This document shows, piece after piece, positions 35,016-45,766 of a stretch of 64,000 bases of DNA. Source of the DNA: Guyparkeria hydrothermalis (GTDB lineage Bacteria > Pseudomonadota > Gammaproteobacteria > Halothiobacillales > Halothiobacillaceae); NCBI RefSeq assembly GCF_023555375.1, contig NZ_JAJSEE010000003.1, forward strand, positions 124,001-188,000, written 5' to 3'. The notes under the pieces are model-generated. The model was given only the letters and a program-made list of their open reading frames with translations. It had not been told where the DNA came from and searched no databases. Made by a program: the position numbers and the translations under genes. Position 1 is the stretch's first letter. The number at the start of each line of letters is the position of its first letter.

Positions 35016-35762
35016 ATGGTGCTTGAGGTCAGTCTGCTGACGGTCTTTATCGCCGCGTTGATCACGGCGCTGGCCACCGGGCTGGGCGCCATCCCGCTCG
35101 CGTTCGCCCGGCACGTGGACGAGCGTTGGCTCGCGGCCGGCGCGGCGATGGCGGCGGGCCTGATGCTGGCGGCCAGCCACAGCCTGGTTGCCGAGGGCAG
35201 CGCGATCGGTTCCTGGCGGACGCTCGCGGGGATGGCCTCGGGGCTGGTGCTGGTGGTGTTGGCCGATCGCTGGCTCGATCGGCACCACACCCCGGACGTC
35301 AGCGACCTGCAGGCGGCGGATGCCAAGAAGGCCCTGATGATCGTCGGCGTGATGACGATCCATTCCTTCGCCGAGGGCGTCGGCGTCGGGGTCTCCTACG
35401 GCGGTGGCGAGGAACTGGGAATGTTCATCACGGCGGCGATCGCCGTGCACAACATCCCGGAGGGGCTGGCGATCGCCCTGGTGCTGGTGCCGCGCGGCGT
35501 GCCGGTCTGGCAGGCGGCGGGCTGGGCGATCTTCTCCAGCCTGCCGCAGCCGTTGATGGCGATCCCGGCCTACCTGTTCGTGACCGCCTTCGAGCCCTTC
35601 CTGCCGATCGGCCTGGGTCTGGCGGCCGGGGCGATGATCTGGATGGTGTTCGCCGAGCTGCTGCCCGACGCCAACCGCGGGCTGTCGGCCGGGCGTGTGG
35701 GGACGGTGGTGGTGCTGTCGTTCATGGTGATGTTTGCCTTCCAGCTGGCGATCGCCCACTGA
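35016..35762 (+). CDS. ZIP family metal transporter
   Basis: Inner-membrane divalent metal transporter of 248 residues with about eight hydrophobic segments. The binuclear metal site is visible in HSFAEGVGVGVSYGGG and HNIPEGLAIALVL on two helices. The variable histidine-rich loop is short (LDRHHTPDVSD). Zinc is the likely substrate, but iron or manganese cannot be excluded. Confidence 0.9.
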   Translation: MVLEVSLLTVFIAALITALATGLGAIPLAFARHVDERWLAAGAAMAAGLMLAASHSLVAEGSAIGSWRTLAGMASGLVLVVLADRWLDRHHTPDVSDLQAADAKKALMIVGVMTIHSFAEGVGVGVSYGGGEELGMFITAAIAVHNIPEGLAIALVLVPRGVPVWQAAGWAIFSSLPQPLMAIPAYLFVTAFEPFLPIGLGLAAGAMIWMVFAELLPDANRGLSAGRVGTVVVLSFMVMFAFQLAIAH

Positions 35763-35904
35763 CCTCGTTGCCGAGCCGCGTTCCATCACGATGTGCTGAT
35801 GCGCGGATATGCGATTGCGGTGATATTTTTTCCTGCGAAATCAGTCACTCGGCGTGACATTTTGTGATTGAATTTCCACCTTTTCGTGGGCATGCTTAGT
35901 TGAC
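35763..35904. other. Intergenic leader region
   Basis: No gene seen. An AT-rich stretch (ATATTTTTTCC at about 35822) suggests a promoter for the Sel1-like gene to its right. Confidence 0.3.
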
Positions 35905-35966
35905 GGAGCCGCTGCACGAATGCCATACCGCTCTGCGGGGTTCGGCATTCGTGCAGGGGTTCCCCA
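35905..35966. repeat. Dispersed CTGCACGA repeat, copy A (minimal)
   Basis: CTGCACGAATGCC (35912-35924) and GGCATTCGTGCAG (35944-35956) form a perfect 13-bp inverted repeat, flanked on the right by GGTTCCCC. It shares the terminal motif of copies B, C and D but has only a 19-base middle. It ends 30 bases before the Sel1-like gene. Confidence 0.75.
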
Positions 35967-35995
35967 GGTATCGGAGCAGAACGAGGGCAGGGATC

Positions 35996-36754
35996 ATGGA
36001 ACGCATCAACACATTCGGCGCCGGCCGGCTGGCACGGGCGGTGGCCTTTTCGCTGGCGGCCGGCGGCCTCGCCGTGCCGCTGTCGGCGCAGGCGGCCGAC
36101 GTCCCCGCGGCGGTCGCGCAGGATCTCTACGAGAACGGCGGGGTCGAGCACTGGCTCCCCAAGGCCGAGAAGGGCGACATCTTCGCCCAGTACGTGCTGG
36201 GTCACATGTACTGCAACGGCAAGATGGTCGAGACGAACCACGAGCTCGGCATGCGCTGGTATCGCGCGGCGGCCGATGCCGGCTTCGCCCCGAGCCAGCT
36301 GGCGGTCGGCACCATGTACTTCGAGGGCCAGGGCGTGGAGCGCGACCGGGCCAAGGCGCTCGAGTGGTTCGAGCGGGCCGCCGAGAAGGGTTACGCCCGG
36401 GCGCAGAGCAACCTCGCCGCACTCTACCTCGGCGAAGAGGGCGTCGAGCCGGACTACGACAAGGCCCTGCACTGGTACCGCGAGGCCGCCGCTCAGGGTC
36501 ACACCGTGGCGCGCTACAACCTCGGCATGATGTACGCCCACGGCCTGGGTCTGGACGAGCCGGACTACGTGGCCGCCTACGGCCTATTGAGCCCGATGGT
36601 GGAAAACGGCCACCGGGCTGCCGACGAGCTGATGCAATCGTTCCTCGGCGAGATGGACGAGCAGGAGCTGGTCGCCGCGCGCGAGCTGTCGAAGGAGCTG
36701 CGCGCGCAGGATCGCATGCTGGTCGCTCTCGACCAGCGGGCCGCCAGCCGCTGA
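35996..36754 (+). CDS. Secreted Sel1-repeat protein
   Basis: 252 residues with a signal peptide ending near LSAQAAD and about four Sel1/TPR-like repeats of 36 residues (for example AQYVLGHMYCNGKMVE, SQLAVGTMYFEGQGVE, AQSNLAALYLGEEGVE, ARYNLGMMYAHGLGLD). Such solenoids mediate protein contacts in the periplasm; no specific partner can be named. The predicted start follows GAGGGCAGGG. Confidence 0.88.
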   Translation: MERINTFGAGRLARAVAFSLAAGGLAVPLSAQAADVPAAVAQDLYENGGVEHWLPKAEKGDIFAQYVLGHMYCNGKMVETNHELGMRWYRAAADAGFAPSQLAVGTMYFEGQGVERDRAKALEWFERAAEKGYARAQSNLAALYLGEEGVEPDYDKALHWYREAAAQGHTVARYNLGMMYAHGLGLDEPDYVAAYGLLSPMVENGHRAADELMQSFLGEMDEQELVAARELSKELRAQDRMLVALDQRAASR

Positions 36755-36779
36755 TCACGCGGTCAGGCCTTCCGTAACG

Positions 36780-36808
36780 AACGGCGCCCGCCATCGGGCG
36801 CCGTTTTT
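36780..36808 (+). terminator. Intrinsic terminator (probably bidirectional)
   Basis: AACGGCGCCCG, CCAT, CGGGCGCCGTTTTT between the convergent Sel1-like gene and cls. Confidence 0.88.
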
Positions 36809-36835
36809 CGTTGTGTCTGCCATCTTGGCGTGGGC

Positions 36836-38266
36836 TCAGAGCAGCGGGGAGGTCAGGCGGGCGAGGTTCTGCGCCAGGATGCGTCCCCGGCCGCGCGCCT
36901 GCCAGTCCTCCGGGGACAGCCGAGGGCAGTCGCGCCGGTAGCGTTCGATCTGGTCGGCCAGTCGCGCGGCCGTCTCGCTCGAATAGCACAACAGGCCGAA
37001 CTCGGCGTTGATCAGCGAGGAGCGCACGTCGAGGTTGGCGCTGCCGACCAGCGAGATGCGGCCATCGCACAGGGTGACCTTGCTGTGCAGCAGCCGGGCT
37101 GGGTGGCGGCGGATGGTCACCCCGGCCTCGAGCAGCTCGTCGAAGTAGGATTCCTGCGCCAGCTGCACCAGCGGGTGGTCGAGCGACTCGGGCAGGATCA
37201 GCTCGCAGTGCACGCCGCGCCGGGCGGCGGCCTTGAGCGCATCGAGGGTGGATTCGTCCGGGACGAAGTACGGCGTCACGATCTCGACCCGCTCGGTGGC
37301 GGCGTGCAGCAGCCCGAGCAGCAGGCGCTGGAGCAGCGGCTCGGGGTATTCGGGCCCGCTCGGCAGCCCGACGCAGGATTCGTGCCCGGCGGTGACCGGT
37401 GTCGGGAAATAGCGTTCGGTGTCGAGCAGGAGGCCCGTCTCCAGGTACCAGTCGCCGGCGAAAATCGCCTGGAGTTCGAGCACGACCGGTCCCTCGATGC
37501 GCAGCATCAGGTCCTCGTAGCACTGGCCGCGGCGGAATTCCGGGTGCACCAGGTTCATCGAGCCGGCGTAGCCCACCTGCCCGTCGATCACCACCAGCTT
37601 GCGGTGATTGCGCAGGTCGAAACGGGCCGACTTGCGTGGCAGCTTGGAGCGCGGGAAGGCCCGGCCCACGGCGATGCCGCGGCGGGCAAGCCGTCGCAGT
37701 CCCCGCATGGTCTCCTTCGAGCCGAAGTCGTCGACGATCAGCCGCACCACCACGCCGCGGGCGGCCGCCCGTTCCAGGGCATCGAACACGGGGGCGGTGG
37801 CCCGGTCGACCGCCGCGATGTAGAAGGTCAGGTGGACGTGATCGGTCGCCCGGTCGATGCCGTCGACCAGTGCCGCGGCGAAGGCGTCCATCGAGTCGAT
37901 CAGGCCGATGCGGTTGCCGTCGAACAGCGGGAACTGACGCCAGCGGCGCACCATCTGGTCCACCGCCGCGAAGCGCGCCGGCAGGTTGCCGCTGCCCTGC
38001 GGTTCGGCCCGTGACAGTCGCTCGGTGATCGGCCGCAGGGTCTGCGCGAGATGGGCGATCTTCTCGGCGCGGTCACGCGACAGGCGCGGCCGGCCCACCA
38101 GCAGGTACATGACCAGTCCGACGATCGGCAGGAAGAACAGCAGCAGCAACCAGGCGGTCGCGGCGGTGGGCGGCCGGCGCAACGGCACGATGAACAGGGC
38201 GGCGAGCCGGATCGTCCACTCGATCAGGACATAGAGCTGAGCGATGGGCGAGTCGAGCGCGTTCAT
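36836..38266 (-). CDS. cls: Cardiolipin synthase
   Basis: 476 residues. Two N-terminal membrane helices (WTIRLAALFIVPL, AWLLLLFFLPIVGLVMYLLVG) precede two phospholipase-D HKD motifs: HRKLVVIDGQVGYAGSMN and HSKVTLCDGRISLVGSANLD. It condenses phosphatidylglycerol molecules to cardiolipin at the inner membrane. It overlaps the upstream dehydrogenase gene by one base. Confidence 0.94.
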   Translation of the reverse strand: MNALDSPIAQLYVLIEWTIRLAALFIVPLRRPPTAATAWLLLLFFLPIVGLVMYLLVGRPRLSRDRAEKIAHLAQTLRPITERLSRAEPQGSGNLPARFAAVDQMVRRWRQFPLFDGNRIGLIDSMDAFAAALVDGIDRATDHVHLTFYIAAVDRATAPVFDALERAAARGVVVRLIVDDFGSKETMRGLRRLARRGIAVGRAFPRSKLPRKSARFDLRNHRKLVVIDGQVGYAGSMNLVHPEFRRGQCYEDLMLRIEGPVVLELQAIFAGDWYLETGLLLDTERYFPTPVTAGHESCVGLPSGPEYPEPLLQRLLLGLLHAATERVEIVTPYFVPDESTLDALKAAARRGVHCELILPESLDHPLVQLAQESYFDELLEAGVTIRRHPARLLHSKVTLCDGRISLVGSANLDVRSSLINAEFGLLCYSSETAARLADQIERYRRDCPRLSPEDWQARGRGRILAQNLARLTSPLL

Positions 38267-39126
38267 CAGCGCTTGCCGCCCCCCGAGGCACGCGCCAGCA
38301 CCCGGTCCATCGCGCGGGTAGTCAACAGGCGCTTGAGCACGGCGAACAGGTAGGTCGGCACCGTCACCGGGTAATGCGCCTTCGGCCGGCGCGACTCGAT
38401 CGCGTGGATTACCCGCCGGACCACGGCCTCCGGCGGCAGGGTGAACGGTGCGGCCGGGCCGGGTTTCTTCAGTCGCTCGAGCTGGCGCTCGTAGGCCGCG
38501 CGGTGCACCGAGCGCTGCCAGTCGATGTTCGCCTCGAAGGCGCGCTGGGCATTGGCGCGAAAGCGCGAGGTGATCGGCCCGGGCTCGATCAGGGAAACGT
38601 CGATGCCGCTGCCGGCCAGCTCCAGGCGCATCGTGTCGCTCAGGCCCTCGAGGGCGAACTTCGAGGCGACGTAGGCCCCGCGGAAGGCCAGCGCGCTCAC
38701 CCCCAGCACCGAGCTGTTCTGCACGATCCGACCGAAGCCCGCCTCGCGCATCGACGGGATGACGAGATTGGTCAGTTCGAGCGTACCCAGCAGGTTGGTC
38801 TCGAGCTGCGCGCGCAGGGTGTCGCGGCTCAGGTCCTCGACCGCGCCCGGCTGGCCGTAGGCGCCGTTGTTGAAAAGGGCCTCGATCGGCCCGCCGGCTG
38901 CCTCGACCGCCGCGGTATGCCCGGCGCGAATCGACTCGGGGTCATCCAGGTCCAGCACCACGGCCGGGATGTGGGCGTGCGGCCAGTCGGCCACGTCGGC
39001 CGGGGCGCGCAGGCTGGCGACCACCTGATGCCCTCGCTCGGCGAGCATCTCGGCGGCCCGCCGGCCGATGCCGGACGAGCAGCCGGTGATCAGGACGCGG
39101 CGGGCATGGATGGCGTGGTCGGACAC
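38266..39126 (-). CDS. Short-chain dehydrogenase/reductase
   Basis: 286 residues. Rossmann motif TGCSSGIGRRAAE near the N-terminus, NNGAYG (NNAG equivalent), catalytic Ser in QNSSVLG and YVASK as the Tyr-Lys pair. It is a classical SDR with an extended C-terminus (KAHYPVTVPTYLFAVLKRLL) that may associate with membrane. The substrate is unknown. It is translationally coupled to cls. Confidence 0.9.
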   Translation of the reverse strand: MSDHAIHARRVLITGCSSGIGRRAAEMLAERGHQVVASLRAPADVADWPHAHIPAVVLDLDDPESIRAGHTAAVEAAGGPIEALFNNGAYGQPGAVEDLSRDTLRAQLETNLLGTLELTNLVIPSMREAGFGRIVQNSSVLGVSALAFRGAYVASKFALEGLSDTMRLELAGSGIDVSLIEPGPITSRFRANAQRAFEANIDWQRSVHRAAYERQLERLKKPGPAAPFTLPPEAVVRRVIHAIESRRPKAHYPVTVPTYLFAVLKRLLTTRAMDRVLARASGGGKR

Positions 39127-39235
39127 GGAACACTCCTTCGGGTCAGGACGGACGGGCGATTGCGCCTGAGTTCATAGCACTTATACTCCGGGTTCAATCC
39201 GAATCACATGATTACCAGAGACGAGGTGAGGTTGC

Positions 39236-39904
39236 ATGGCATTCGAGAATCAGGCCACCGTCCAGACGGGGGTCTCCCAGCTCGAGACCCACAAGGTCAT
39301 CCGCAACACCTACATGATGCTGTCGCTGACGCTGCTGTTCTCGGCGCTGATGGCGACGGTCTCCCTGCTCGCCGGCGTGCCCGGCTGGACCTCCCTGCTC
39401 ACCCTGGGCGGCGCACTGGTGCTGGTCTGGTTCGTCCTGCCGCGCACGGCCCACTCGGCCGCCGGCCTCGGGGTGGTGTTCGCCATCACCGGGTTGCTGG
39501 GCTTCGGGCTGGGGCCGATGCTGAGCCATTACCTGGCCCTGCCCAACGGCGGGCAGATCGTGATGACTGCCCTGGGCGGCACCGGCGCGATCTTCCTCGG
39601 CCTGTCTGGCTACGCGCTGGTCTCGCGCCGTGACTTCTCCTTCATGGGCGGCTTTCTCGTGGTCGGCCTGGTGGTGGTGCTCGCGGCCATGCTGGGCAAC
39701 ATCTTCCTCGAGATCCCGGCGCTGTCGATGGCGATCTCCGCGGCGGTCGTGCTGCTGATGAGCGGCTTTATCCTCTACGACACCGGCCAGATGGTGAACG
39801 GCGGCGAGGACAACTACCTGCTGCTGACCGTCAGCCTGTACCTGAACATCTTCAACCTGTTCGTGCACCTGCTCAGCCTGCTGGGGATGAACCAGAACGA
39901 TTGA
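39236..39904 (+). CDS. Bax inhibitor-1/YccA family membrane protein
   Basis: 222 residues with seven hydrophobic segments and the family motifs LGVVFAITGLLGFGLGPM and SGFILYDTGQMVNGGEDNYLLLTVSLYLNIFNLFVHLL near the C-terminus. It resembles YccA, an FtsH modulator, and the calcium-leak BI-1 family. Role inferred from family. It starts 30 bases after a conserved leader with GAGGTGAGG. Confidence 0.93.
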   Translation: MAFENQATVQTGVSQLETHKVIRNTYMMLSLTLLFSALMATVSLLAGVPGWTSLLTLGGALVLVWFVLPRTAHSAAGLGVVFAITGLLGFGLGPMLSHYLALPNGGQIVMTALGGTGAIFLGLSGYALVSRRDFSFMGGFLVVGLVVVLAAMLGNIFLEIPALSMAISAAVVLLMSGFILYDTGQMVNGGEDNYLLLTVSLYLNIFNLFVHLLSLLGMNQND

Positions 39905-39954
39905 TGCCGGTGATCGCTTCTCGGCCCGACCGGGCCGGGGAGGCCGGCGAACCG

Positions 39955-39985
39955 GGCCCCTTGTCACCGCAAGGGGCCTTCTTTG
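39955..39985 (+). terminator. Intrinsic terminator
   Basis: GGCCCCTT, eight bases, AAGGGGCC followed by TTCTTT, after the Bax-inhibitor-like gene. Confidence 0.75.
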
Positions 39986-40023
39986 TATGCGTCGACAGGC
40001 GTCGGGGCGTGAAGGAGGGCGCA

Positions 40024-40212
40024 ATGGATCTCTGGATGAAGATCGGCATGGCGGTACTGCTGGGCGCCGTGCTGCTGTTCCTGCTGCCGCGGGTCAAGCC
40101 GATGATGGCGGCCAGCCGGAAGGGTTCGCGCGAGGAATGGCTGGGGGTGGCATTGATCCTGCTTGCCGTGGCCGGGTTCGTGGCGTTCCTGATGAATGCC
40201 GTGGGCAGTTGA
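40024..40212 (+). CDS. Small two-span membrane protein
   Basis: 62 residues: MDLWMKIGMAVLLGAVLLFL, a short basic loop (PRVKPMMAASRKGSREEW), and a second helix LGVALILLAVAGFVAFLM. AAGGAGGGCGC precedes the ATG at good distance. Family not named; similar small inner-membrane proteins are common in this group. Confidence 0.7.
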   Translation: MDLWMKIGMAVLLGAVLLFLLPRVKPMMAASRKGSREEWLGVALILLAVAGFVAFLMNAVGS

Positions 40213-40386
40213 CGGGATTTTGTCGCCATCTTGTCGACGTTGGGGTGCCCCGGGGACAAGGGCGTGGATGACGCCGGTCAACTCGGGCTTCAAGTTTTCG
40301 CCCCCCAGGTCGATAACCCGGCTTGCCCACAAGAAACGCGCGGGTATTAGCCCGACCTGATAAAGGCACGAGGGCAGGAGGAGCAG
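40213..40386. other. Intergenic region upstream of chemoreceptor
   Basis: No gene seen. GGCAGGAGGAGC just before 40387 is the ribosome binding site of the chemoreceptor. Confidence 0.4.
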
Positions 40387-42396
40387 ATGCTAGGTTGGTT
40401 GAATCGTTTCAGTTTGTCGCAGAAGAACCTGCTGGGGTTCGGGTTGATCCTGGCCCTGATGGTCGCGATTGCCGTGCTCACCATGGTGAACATGAGCAAG
40501 GTGGCCCACGAGGTCGAGGAAGTGGTCGAGCGTGGCCAGCCAGCCGCCTTCGCCGCCGACACCATCCGCATCCAGGTCGAACGCGGGGTCGGGGCGCTGG
40601 GCTTCTACCTGCAGAGCCACCGCGACGAGGACCTCGCCCGCTTCCGTGACGCGCTGGAAAAGGTCGAGGCCGCGCGGGCCGAACTGGCGCGCTACCGCGA
40701 CAACGCCGGCGGCACCCTCGACGAGCAGATCGACCGCTTCACGACCACGGCCGAGAAGATCATCGCCATCTCCGGCGACGAGGCGGCCAACAACCCCGGC
40801 ATGCAGTACGCCAACCAGCACGCCAACCCCTTGCAGCGTGAGATCTCGGGGCTGCTCGGCCAGCTGCTCAACGCCGAGGAGAACGCCGATGCCAGCCGCT
40901 ACTCGCGTCGTCGGCTGGTGATCGACCTCGCCCGCCTGCAGGGCGACTGGGGCAATGTGGTCGCCGGCCTGCGCGGCTTTATCTCCTTCCGCTCACCGGC
41001 CCTGCGCGAGAACTTCAACCTCTACGCCAACCAGGTGCTCGAGCGCGCGCAGAAGATCGCCGAGGAGTACGACTACCTGCTGACCTTCGAGCAGCTCGAT
41101 GCCGTCGAGCAGCTCAACGAGAAACTGCCGCAGTTCATCGAGGCGGCCGATCGCGCCTTCGACATCCACGCCTCCGAGAAGTGGCGCATGGACGCCTACC
41201 TGGTGCGCACCGAGCTCACCCCGGTGTTCAAGGAGATCGAGCAGAGCGTCGAGTCGATCGTCGAGCGCGAGCGCGGCCAGATCGCCGAGCGCTCCCGGAG
41301 CCTGATGGCGGCGCTGGAGTCGACCAGCAACTGGCAGATCGGCTCGGTGATCGCCGGGATCCTGGTCGTCGGCCTGCTGGCCTGGCTGTCGGTGCTGACC
41401 ATCTCCCGGCCCCTGCAGCACATCGCCGGTCGCATGCGCGACATTGCCGAGGGCGACGGCGACCTGACCCAGCGACTGCCGGCCGAGGGCAACGACGAGA
41501 TCGCTCAGGTGGGCGCGGCGTTCAACACCTTCGCCGACACCGCGCAGAACCTGGTGCGCGAAGTGGCCCGTTCCTCCGAGGCCATGTCCGAGGCCTCCGA
41601 GAGCCTCGAGCGCGCCTCGCGGCGCGGTCGGGAAGGGGCCAAGCGTGAAGAGTCGGCCATCGACTCGCTGATGACGGGCATGGGTCAGACCCTCGAGGCG
41701 GCCGAAGAGGTCGCCCGCGGGGCCGAGGAGGCGAGCTCCGCGGTCCAGCAGGCGAACCGCCAGTTGCACGATGGCCTGGGGCAGGTCAACGGCAGTGCCC
41801 GCAACGCCGAGGAGCTCGACGAGGTGCTCACGCGTGCCGAGGGCATCGTCGCCAACCTGTCCGAGCAGTCGCAGTCGATCGGCAAGGTGCTGGATGTCAT
41901 CGGCGCGATCGCCGAGCAGACCAACCTGCTGGCGCTCAACGCGGCGATCGAGGCGGCGCGTGCCGGCGAGCAGGGGCGCGGTTTCGCGGTCGTCGCCGAG
42001 GAAGTGCGCTCGCTGGCCAACCGCACCCAGGACTCGACCCGCGAGATCACCGACATCATCGCCCGCCTGCGCGAAGGCGCCTCCGAGGCGGTCGAGGCGA
42101 TGACCACCGGCCGCGAGGTGAGCAACAAGAGCCTCGAGGCGGTCACCGAGGCCGATCGCATGCTCAACGAGATCGCCACCGCCTTCGAGCGGCTCGAGGA
42201 CATGAGCACGCGCATCGCCGCGGCCGCCGAGGAGCAGACGGCCGTCTCCGGCGAGATGAAGACCAGCATCGAGCACATGAGCGAGACCACCAGCGACAAT
42301 GCCCAGGCGGCGCAGGAAACCGCCGATGCCGGCGAGTCGGTGGCCCGCTACGCCCACGAGCTGTCGCGCCTGGTGCGCAAGTTCAACACGGGCTGA
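40387..42396 (+). CDS. Methyl-accepting chemotaxis protein
   Basis: 669 residues. A membrane helix at about 15-38 is followed by a long all-helical periplasmic domain (about 270 residues, possibly the helical bimodular type), a second helix at about 318-340 ([19 protein letters not shown]), a HAMP domain ([16 protein letters not shown]) and the signalling domain with tip [20 protein letters not shown] and [17 protein letters not shown]. It ends VRKFNTG without a CheR pentapeptide. The ligand is unknown. Confidence 0.94.
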   Translation: MLGWLNRFSLSQKNLLGFGLILALMVAIAVLTMVNMSKVAHEVEEVVERGQPAAFAADTIRIQVERGVGALGFYLQSHRDEDLARFRDALEKVEAARAELARYRDNAGGTLDEQIDRFTTTAEKIIAISGDEAANNPGMQYANQHANPLQREISGLLGQLLNAEENADASRYSRRRLVIDLARLQGDWGNVVAGLRGFISFRSPALRENFNLYANQVLERAQKIAEEYDYLLTFEQLDAVEQLNEKLPQFIEAADRAFDIHASEKWRMDAYLVRTELTPVFKEIEQSVESIVERERGQIAERSRSLMAALESTSNWQIGSVIAGILVVGLLAWLSVLTISRPLQHIAGRMRDIAEGDGDLTQRLPAEGNDEIAQVGAAFNTFADTAQNLVREVARSSEAMSEASESLERASRRGREGAKREESAIDSLMTGMGQTLEAAEEVARGAEEASSAVQQANRQLHDGLGQVNGSARNAEELDEVLTRAEGIVANLSEQSQSIGKVLDVIGAIAEQTNLLALNAAIEAARAGEQGRGFAVVAEEVRSLANRTQDSTREITDIIARLREGASEAVEAMTTGREVSNKSLEAVTEADRMLNEIATAFERLEDMSTRIAAAAEEQTAVSGEMKTSIEHMSETTSDNAQAAQETADAGESVARYAHELSRLVRKFNTG

Positions 42397-42421
42397 CGCG
42401 CGGCGCGGACCGATGCTGGCA

Positions 42422-42450
42422 AACGCCCGGGCTCCCCGGGCGTTGTTGTT
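42422..42450 (+). terminator. Intrinsic terminator
   Basis: AACGCCCGGG, CT, CCCCGGGCGTT then GTTGTTT, after the chemoreceptor. Confidence 0.75.
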
Positions 42451-42557
42451 TGCGGAGCTCGGGCGACGACTTCGTTCCGGTCCGGGCTTGGGCGTAGAAT
42501 GCGGACAGTCCCACGTGCCGCCCGGCATGACGACGGCCATCGGCCAAGGAGATCGGA

Positions 42558-43034
42558 ATGCGCACTACCGCCTACCTGCTCGCGTTCGGCTTGTTGATCC
42601 CGTTCTGGGTCCTGTCGGCCCTGACCTGGGTGGCCACGCCGGCCTGGTCGGCCCACGCGCTCGATGCGCTGTCGGCCTACGCGGCGGTGATGCTGGGGTT
42701 TCTCGGCGCGATCCACTGGGGCGTCGTGCTGGCAACCACGCCGGCCGAGCGCGCCCTGCTGGTCGGCGATGCGCGCCACCGCCTGGGCTGGGGGGCGCTG
42801 CTGGTGCTGGCCGCCTGGGTGGCGGCGATGCTCCCCTGGGCGGTGCTGTCGCTTTCGCTGCTGTTCCTGCTGCTGGTGGTGTCCTGGCAGATCGATCGCC
42901 ACTGGCTGGATAGCTTGCCGGTGGGCTGGTCCTACCAGCGTCTGCGCCAGTGGTTCACGCTGCTCGCCGCATTGGCGCTGCTGGCGGCCATCGCCTCCTG
43001 GCTCCGGCCGTTGCTCCCGGTGGGGGGCGCATGA
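42558..43034 (+). CDS. DUF3429-like membrane protein
   Basis: 158 residues, about five hydrophobic segments. The segment AYAAVMLGFLGAIHWGVVL matches the DUF3429 signature. No function is known. Its stop overlaps the next start (ATGA), so it is co-translated with the DUF502 gene. Confidence 0.8.
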   Translation: MRTTAYLLAFGLLIPFWVLSALTWVATPAWSAHALDALSAYAAVMLGFLGAIHWGVVLATTPAERALLVGDARHRLGWGALLVLAAWVAAMLPWAVLSLSLLFLLLVVSWQIDRHWLDSLPVGWSYQRLRQWFTLLAALALLAAIASWLRPLLPVGGA

Positions 43035-43777
43035 GCGAGCGGTCGCCGGGGCAGGAGCAAGGGCCGGAGCCGGATGACAAGCCCGGCAAGGGCGGGCGCT
43101 TTGTCACCCTGCGTCGCTGGCTGATCGCCGGCATCCTGGTCTGGGCGCCGCTGGCGGTCACCTTCTGGGTGGTCAACGCCCTGATCTCCTTCATGGACAA
43201 GAGCATCGTGCTCCTGCCGGCGGCGTATCGGCCCGAGGCCCTGCTGGGCTTCGAACTGCCGGGCATGGGCGCGTTCTTCGCCGTGGTGATCGTGCTGCTG
43301 ACCGGCGCGCTGGTGGCCAACATCCTCGGGCGCAGCCTGATCCACGCCTGGGAGCGGTTGCTAAACCGCATCCCGCTGGTGCGCAGCATCTACTCGGCCG
43401 TCAAGCAGGTGGTCGAGACCTTCGTCTCGCAGGACTCGCGCTCGTTTCGCGAGGTGGTGCTGGTCGAGTACCCGCGTCGCAACGCCTGGTCGATTGCCTT
43501 CGTCTCGGGCGAGCCGATCGGCGAGGTGCAGGACCGTACCGAGGAGCACCTGGTGACGCTGTTCGTGCCCACCGCGCCCAATCCCACCTCGGGATTCGTG
43601 ATCATGGTGCCGCGCTCGGAGCTGATCGAGCTTCACATGACCGTCGAGGAGGGCTTTCGCATGGTGGTCTCGCTGGGCGTGGTCGTCCCACCGCGGCGGG
43701 ATGGCAACGGGCGCGTGCTCGATACCGCGCCGCCCGAGCCGTACCTGGGCCGGACGGATTCACGCGACGAGGGTTGA
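43031..43777 (+). CDS. DUF502 family membrane protein
   Basis: 248 residues with two membrane helices ([19 protein letters not shown] and [20 protein letters not shown]), the conserved [19 protein letters not shown] after them, and a soluble beta-rich C-terminal part ([20 protein letters not shown]). The family is often encoded beside aspS, as here. Function unknown. Confidence 0.88.
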   Translation: MSERSPGQEQGPEPDDKPGKGGRFVTLRRWLIAGILVWAPLAVTFWVVNALISFMDKSIVLLPAAYRPEALLGFELPGMGAFFAVVIVLLTGALVANILGRSLIHAWERLLNRIPLVRSIYSAVKQVVETFVSQDSRSFREVVLVEYPRRNAWSIAFVSGEPIGEVQDRTEEHLVTLFVPTAPNPTSGFVIMVPRSELIELHMTVEEGFRMVVSLGVVVPPRRDGNGRVLDTAPPEPYLGRTDSRDEG

Positions 43778-43860
43778 TCCGACCGGCGGCGCTCGAAAAA
43801 TCCCGCCGCTGGCGCTACCATAGCGGGCTTTTCACCATGACGGGTTTGATGACAATGCCG

Positions 43861-45654
43861 ATGCGGACACACACCTGCGGACAAGTCGACCAGGCGCTGC
43901 TCGACCAGGAAATCGAGCTGGTCGGATGGGTCAACCGGCGCCGTGACCACGGCGGCGTGATCTTCGTCGACCTGCGCGACCGGGACGGCCTGGTGCAGGT
44001 GGTGTTCGATCCGGACGACCCCGAGATGTTCGCGGTTGCCGAGACGCTGCGCAACGAGTTCGTCATCCAGGTGCGCGGCCGGGTGCGCAACCGCCCCGAG
44101 GGCACCGAGAACCCCAACATCCGCTCCGGCCAGATCGAGGTGCTCGGTCTGTCGCTGACCGTGCTCAACCGCGCCGAACCGCTGCCGTTCCAGCTCGACG
44201 ACGAGCGGGTCTCCGAGGACGTGCGCCTGCGCTACCGCTACCTCGACCTGCGTCGCCCGGAGATGCTCGAGCGCCTGCGCCTGCGCCACCGCGTGACCAG
44301 CGCCATGCGCCGCTTCCTCGACGACGCCGGCTTCATCGACGTCGAGACCCCGGTGCTGACCAAGGCCACCCCGGAAGGCGCGCGCGACTACCTCGTGCCC
44401 TCGCGTACCCATCCGGGCGAGTTCTTTGCCCTGCCGCAGTCGCCGCAGCTGTTCAAGCAGCTGTTGATGGTGTCGGGGCTCGAGCGCTACTACCAGATCG
44501 TCAAGTGCTTCCGCGACGAGGACCTGCGCGCCGATCGCCAGCCCGAGTTCACCCAGCTCGACCTCGAGATGAGCTTCGCCGACGAGGCGACGGTGATGGG
44601 CCTGATCGAGAACATGATGCGTCACCTGTTCATCGAGGCGGTCGAGGTGGCACTGCCCGACCCGCTGCCGCGCCTGACCTGGCATGAGGCCATGCGCCGC
44701 TTCGGCTCCGACAAGCCCGACCTGCGTATCCCGCTGGAACTGGTCGACGTGGCGGACCTGGTCAAGGACGTCGACTTCAAGGTCTTCAGTGGCCCGGCCA
44801 ACGACCCGCGCGGTCGCGTCGCTGCGCTGCACGTCCCGGGCGGCGGCAAGATGCCGCGCAGCCAGATCGACGACTACACCAAGTACGTCTCGATCTTCGG
44901 CGCCAAGGGCCTGGCCTACATCAAGGTCAATGACGCGGCCGCCGGGCGCGAGGGCCTGCAGTCGCCGATCCTGAAGTTCCTCACCGACGAGGCGGTCGCC
45001 GGCATCATGGAGCGCACCAATGCGGCCGACGGCGACCTGATCTTCTTCGGCGCCGACAAGGCCAAGATCGTCAACGAGGCACTGGGCGCCCTGCGTGTGC
45101 GCCTCGGTCACGATCTCGACCTGGTCGAGCACGGCTACCAGGCGCTGTGGGTGGTCGATTTCCCGATGTTCGAGTACGACGAGAAGGACGGCCGCCACTA
45201 CGCGCTGCACCATCCGTTCACCGCGCCGCACCCCGAGGACGTCGACCAGCTCGAGTCCGACCCGGAGAACGTCCGCTCGCGCGCCTACGACTTCGTGCTG
45301 AACGGCTACGAGCTCGGCGGCGGTTCGGTGCGTATCCACGACCCGGCCCTGCAGCAGCGCGTGTTCGCCCAGCTCGGCATCGACGAGGACGAGGCCAACG
45401 AGAAGTTCGGCTTTCTGCTGGACGCGCTCAAGTTCGGCGCGCCGCCGATGGCCGGCGTCGCCTTCGGTCTCGATCGCATTGCCATGCTGATGAGCGGCGC
45501 GACCTCCATCCGCGACGTGATCGCCTTCCCCAAGACCCAGTCGGCGGCCTGCCTGTTGACCGACGCGCCCGGCGAGATCGATCCGGCCGCCCTGCGCGAG
45601 CTGTCGATCCGCGTGCGCCTGCCGCCCAAGGAGAACAAGGAAGGCAAGGGCTGA
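43861..45654 (+). CDS. aspS: Aspartate-tRNA ligase
   Basis: Class II aminoacyl-tRNA synthetase of 597 residues. OB-fold anticodon-binding domain at the start ([39 protein letters not shown]), motif 2 [18 protein letters not shown], the bacterial GAD insertion in the middle, and motif 3 [16 protein letters not shown] at 43861 matches the family start; in-frame ATGs at 43837, 43849 and 43855 are possible. Lacking the rest of the genome, discriminating versus non-discriminating cannot be settled. Confidence 0.96.
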   Translation: MRTHTCGQVDQALLDQEIELVGWVNRRRDHGGVIFVDLRDRDGLVQVVFDPDDPEMFAVAETLRNEFVIQVRGRVRNRPEGTENPNIRSGQIEVLGLSLTVLNRAEPLPFQLDDERVSEDVRLRYRYLDLRRPEMLERLRLRHRVTSAMRRFLDDAGFIDVETPVLTKATPEGARDYLVPSRTHPGEFFALPQSPQLFKQLLMVSGLERYYQIVKCFRDEDLRADRQPEFTQLDLEMSFADEATVMGLIENMMRHLFIEAVEVALPDPLPRLTWHEAMRRFGSDKPDLRIPLELVDVADLVKDVDFKVFSGPANDPRGRVAALHVPGGGKMPRSQIDDYTKYVSIFGAKGLAYIKVNDAAAGREGLQSPILKFLTDEAVAGIMERTNAADGDLIFFGADKAKIVNEALGALRVRLGHDLDLVEHGYQALWVVDFPMFEYDEKDGRHYALHHPFTAPHPEDVDQLESDPENVRSRAYDFVLNGYELGGGSVRIHDPALQQRVFAQLGIDEDEANEKFGFLLDALKFGAPPMAGVAFGLDRIAMLMSGATSIRDVIAFPKTQSAACLLTDAPGEIDPAALRELSIRVRLPPKENKEGKG

Positions 45655-45766
45655 GCGACGTCCCGACCTTGCAATCGGTGCTGCCGTCCATAGTCATGGG
45701 TGGTAGTCGTGCCCTGTTCGTTGGCCGCCGGGGCGACCCGGCGCGCCGCCCTTTCCGGGAGGCCGT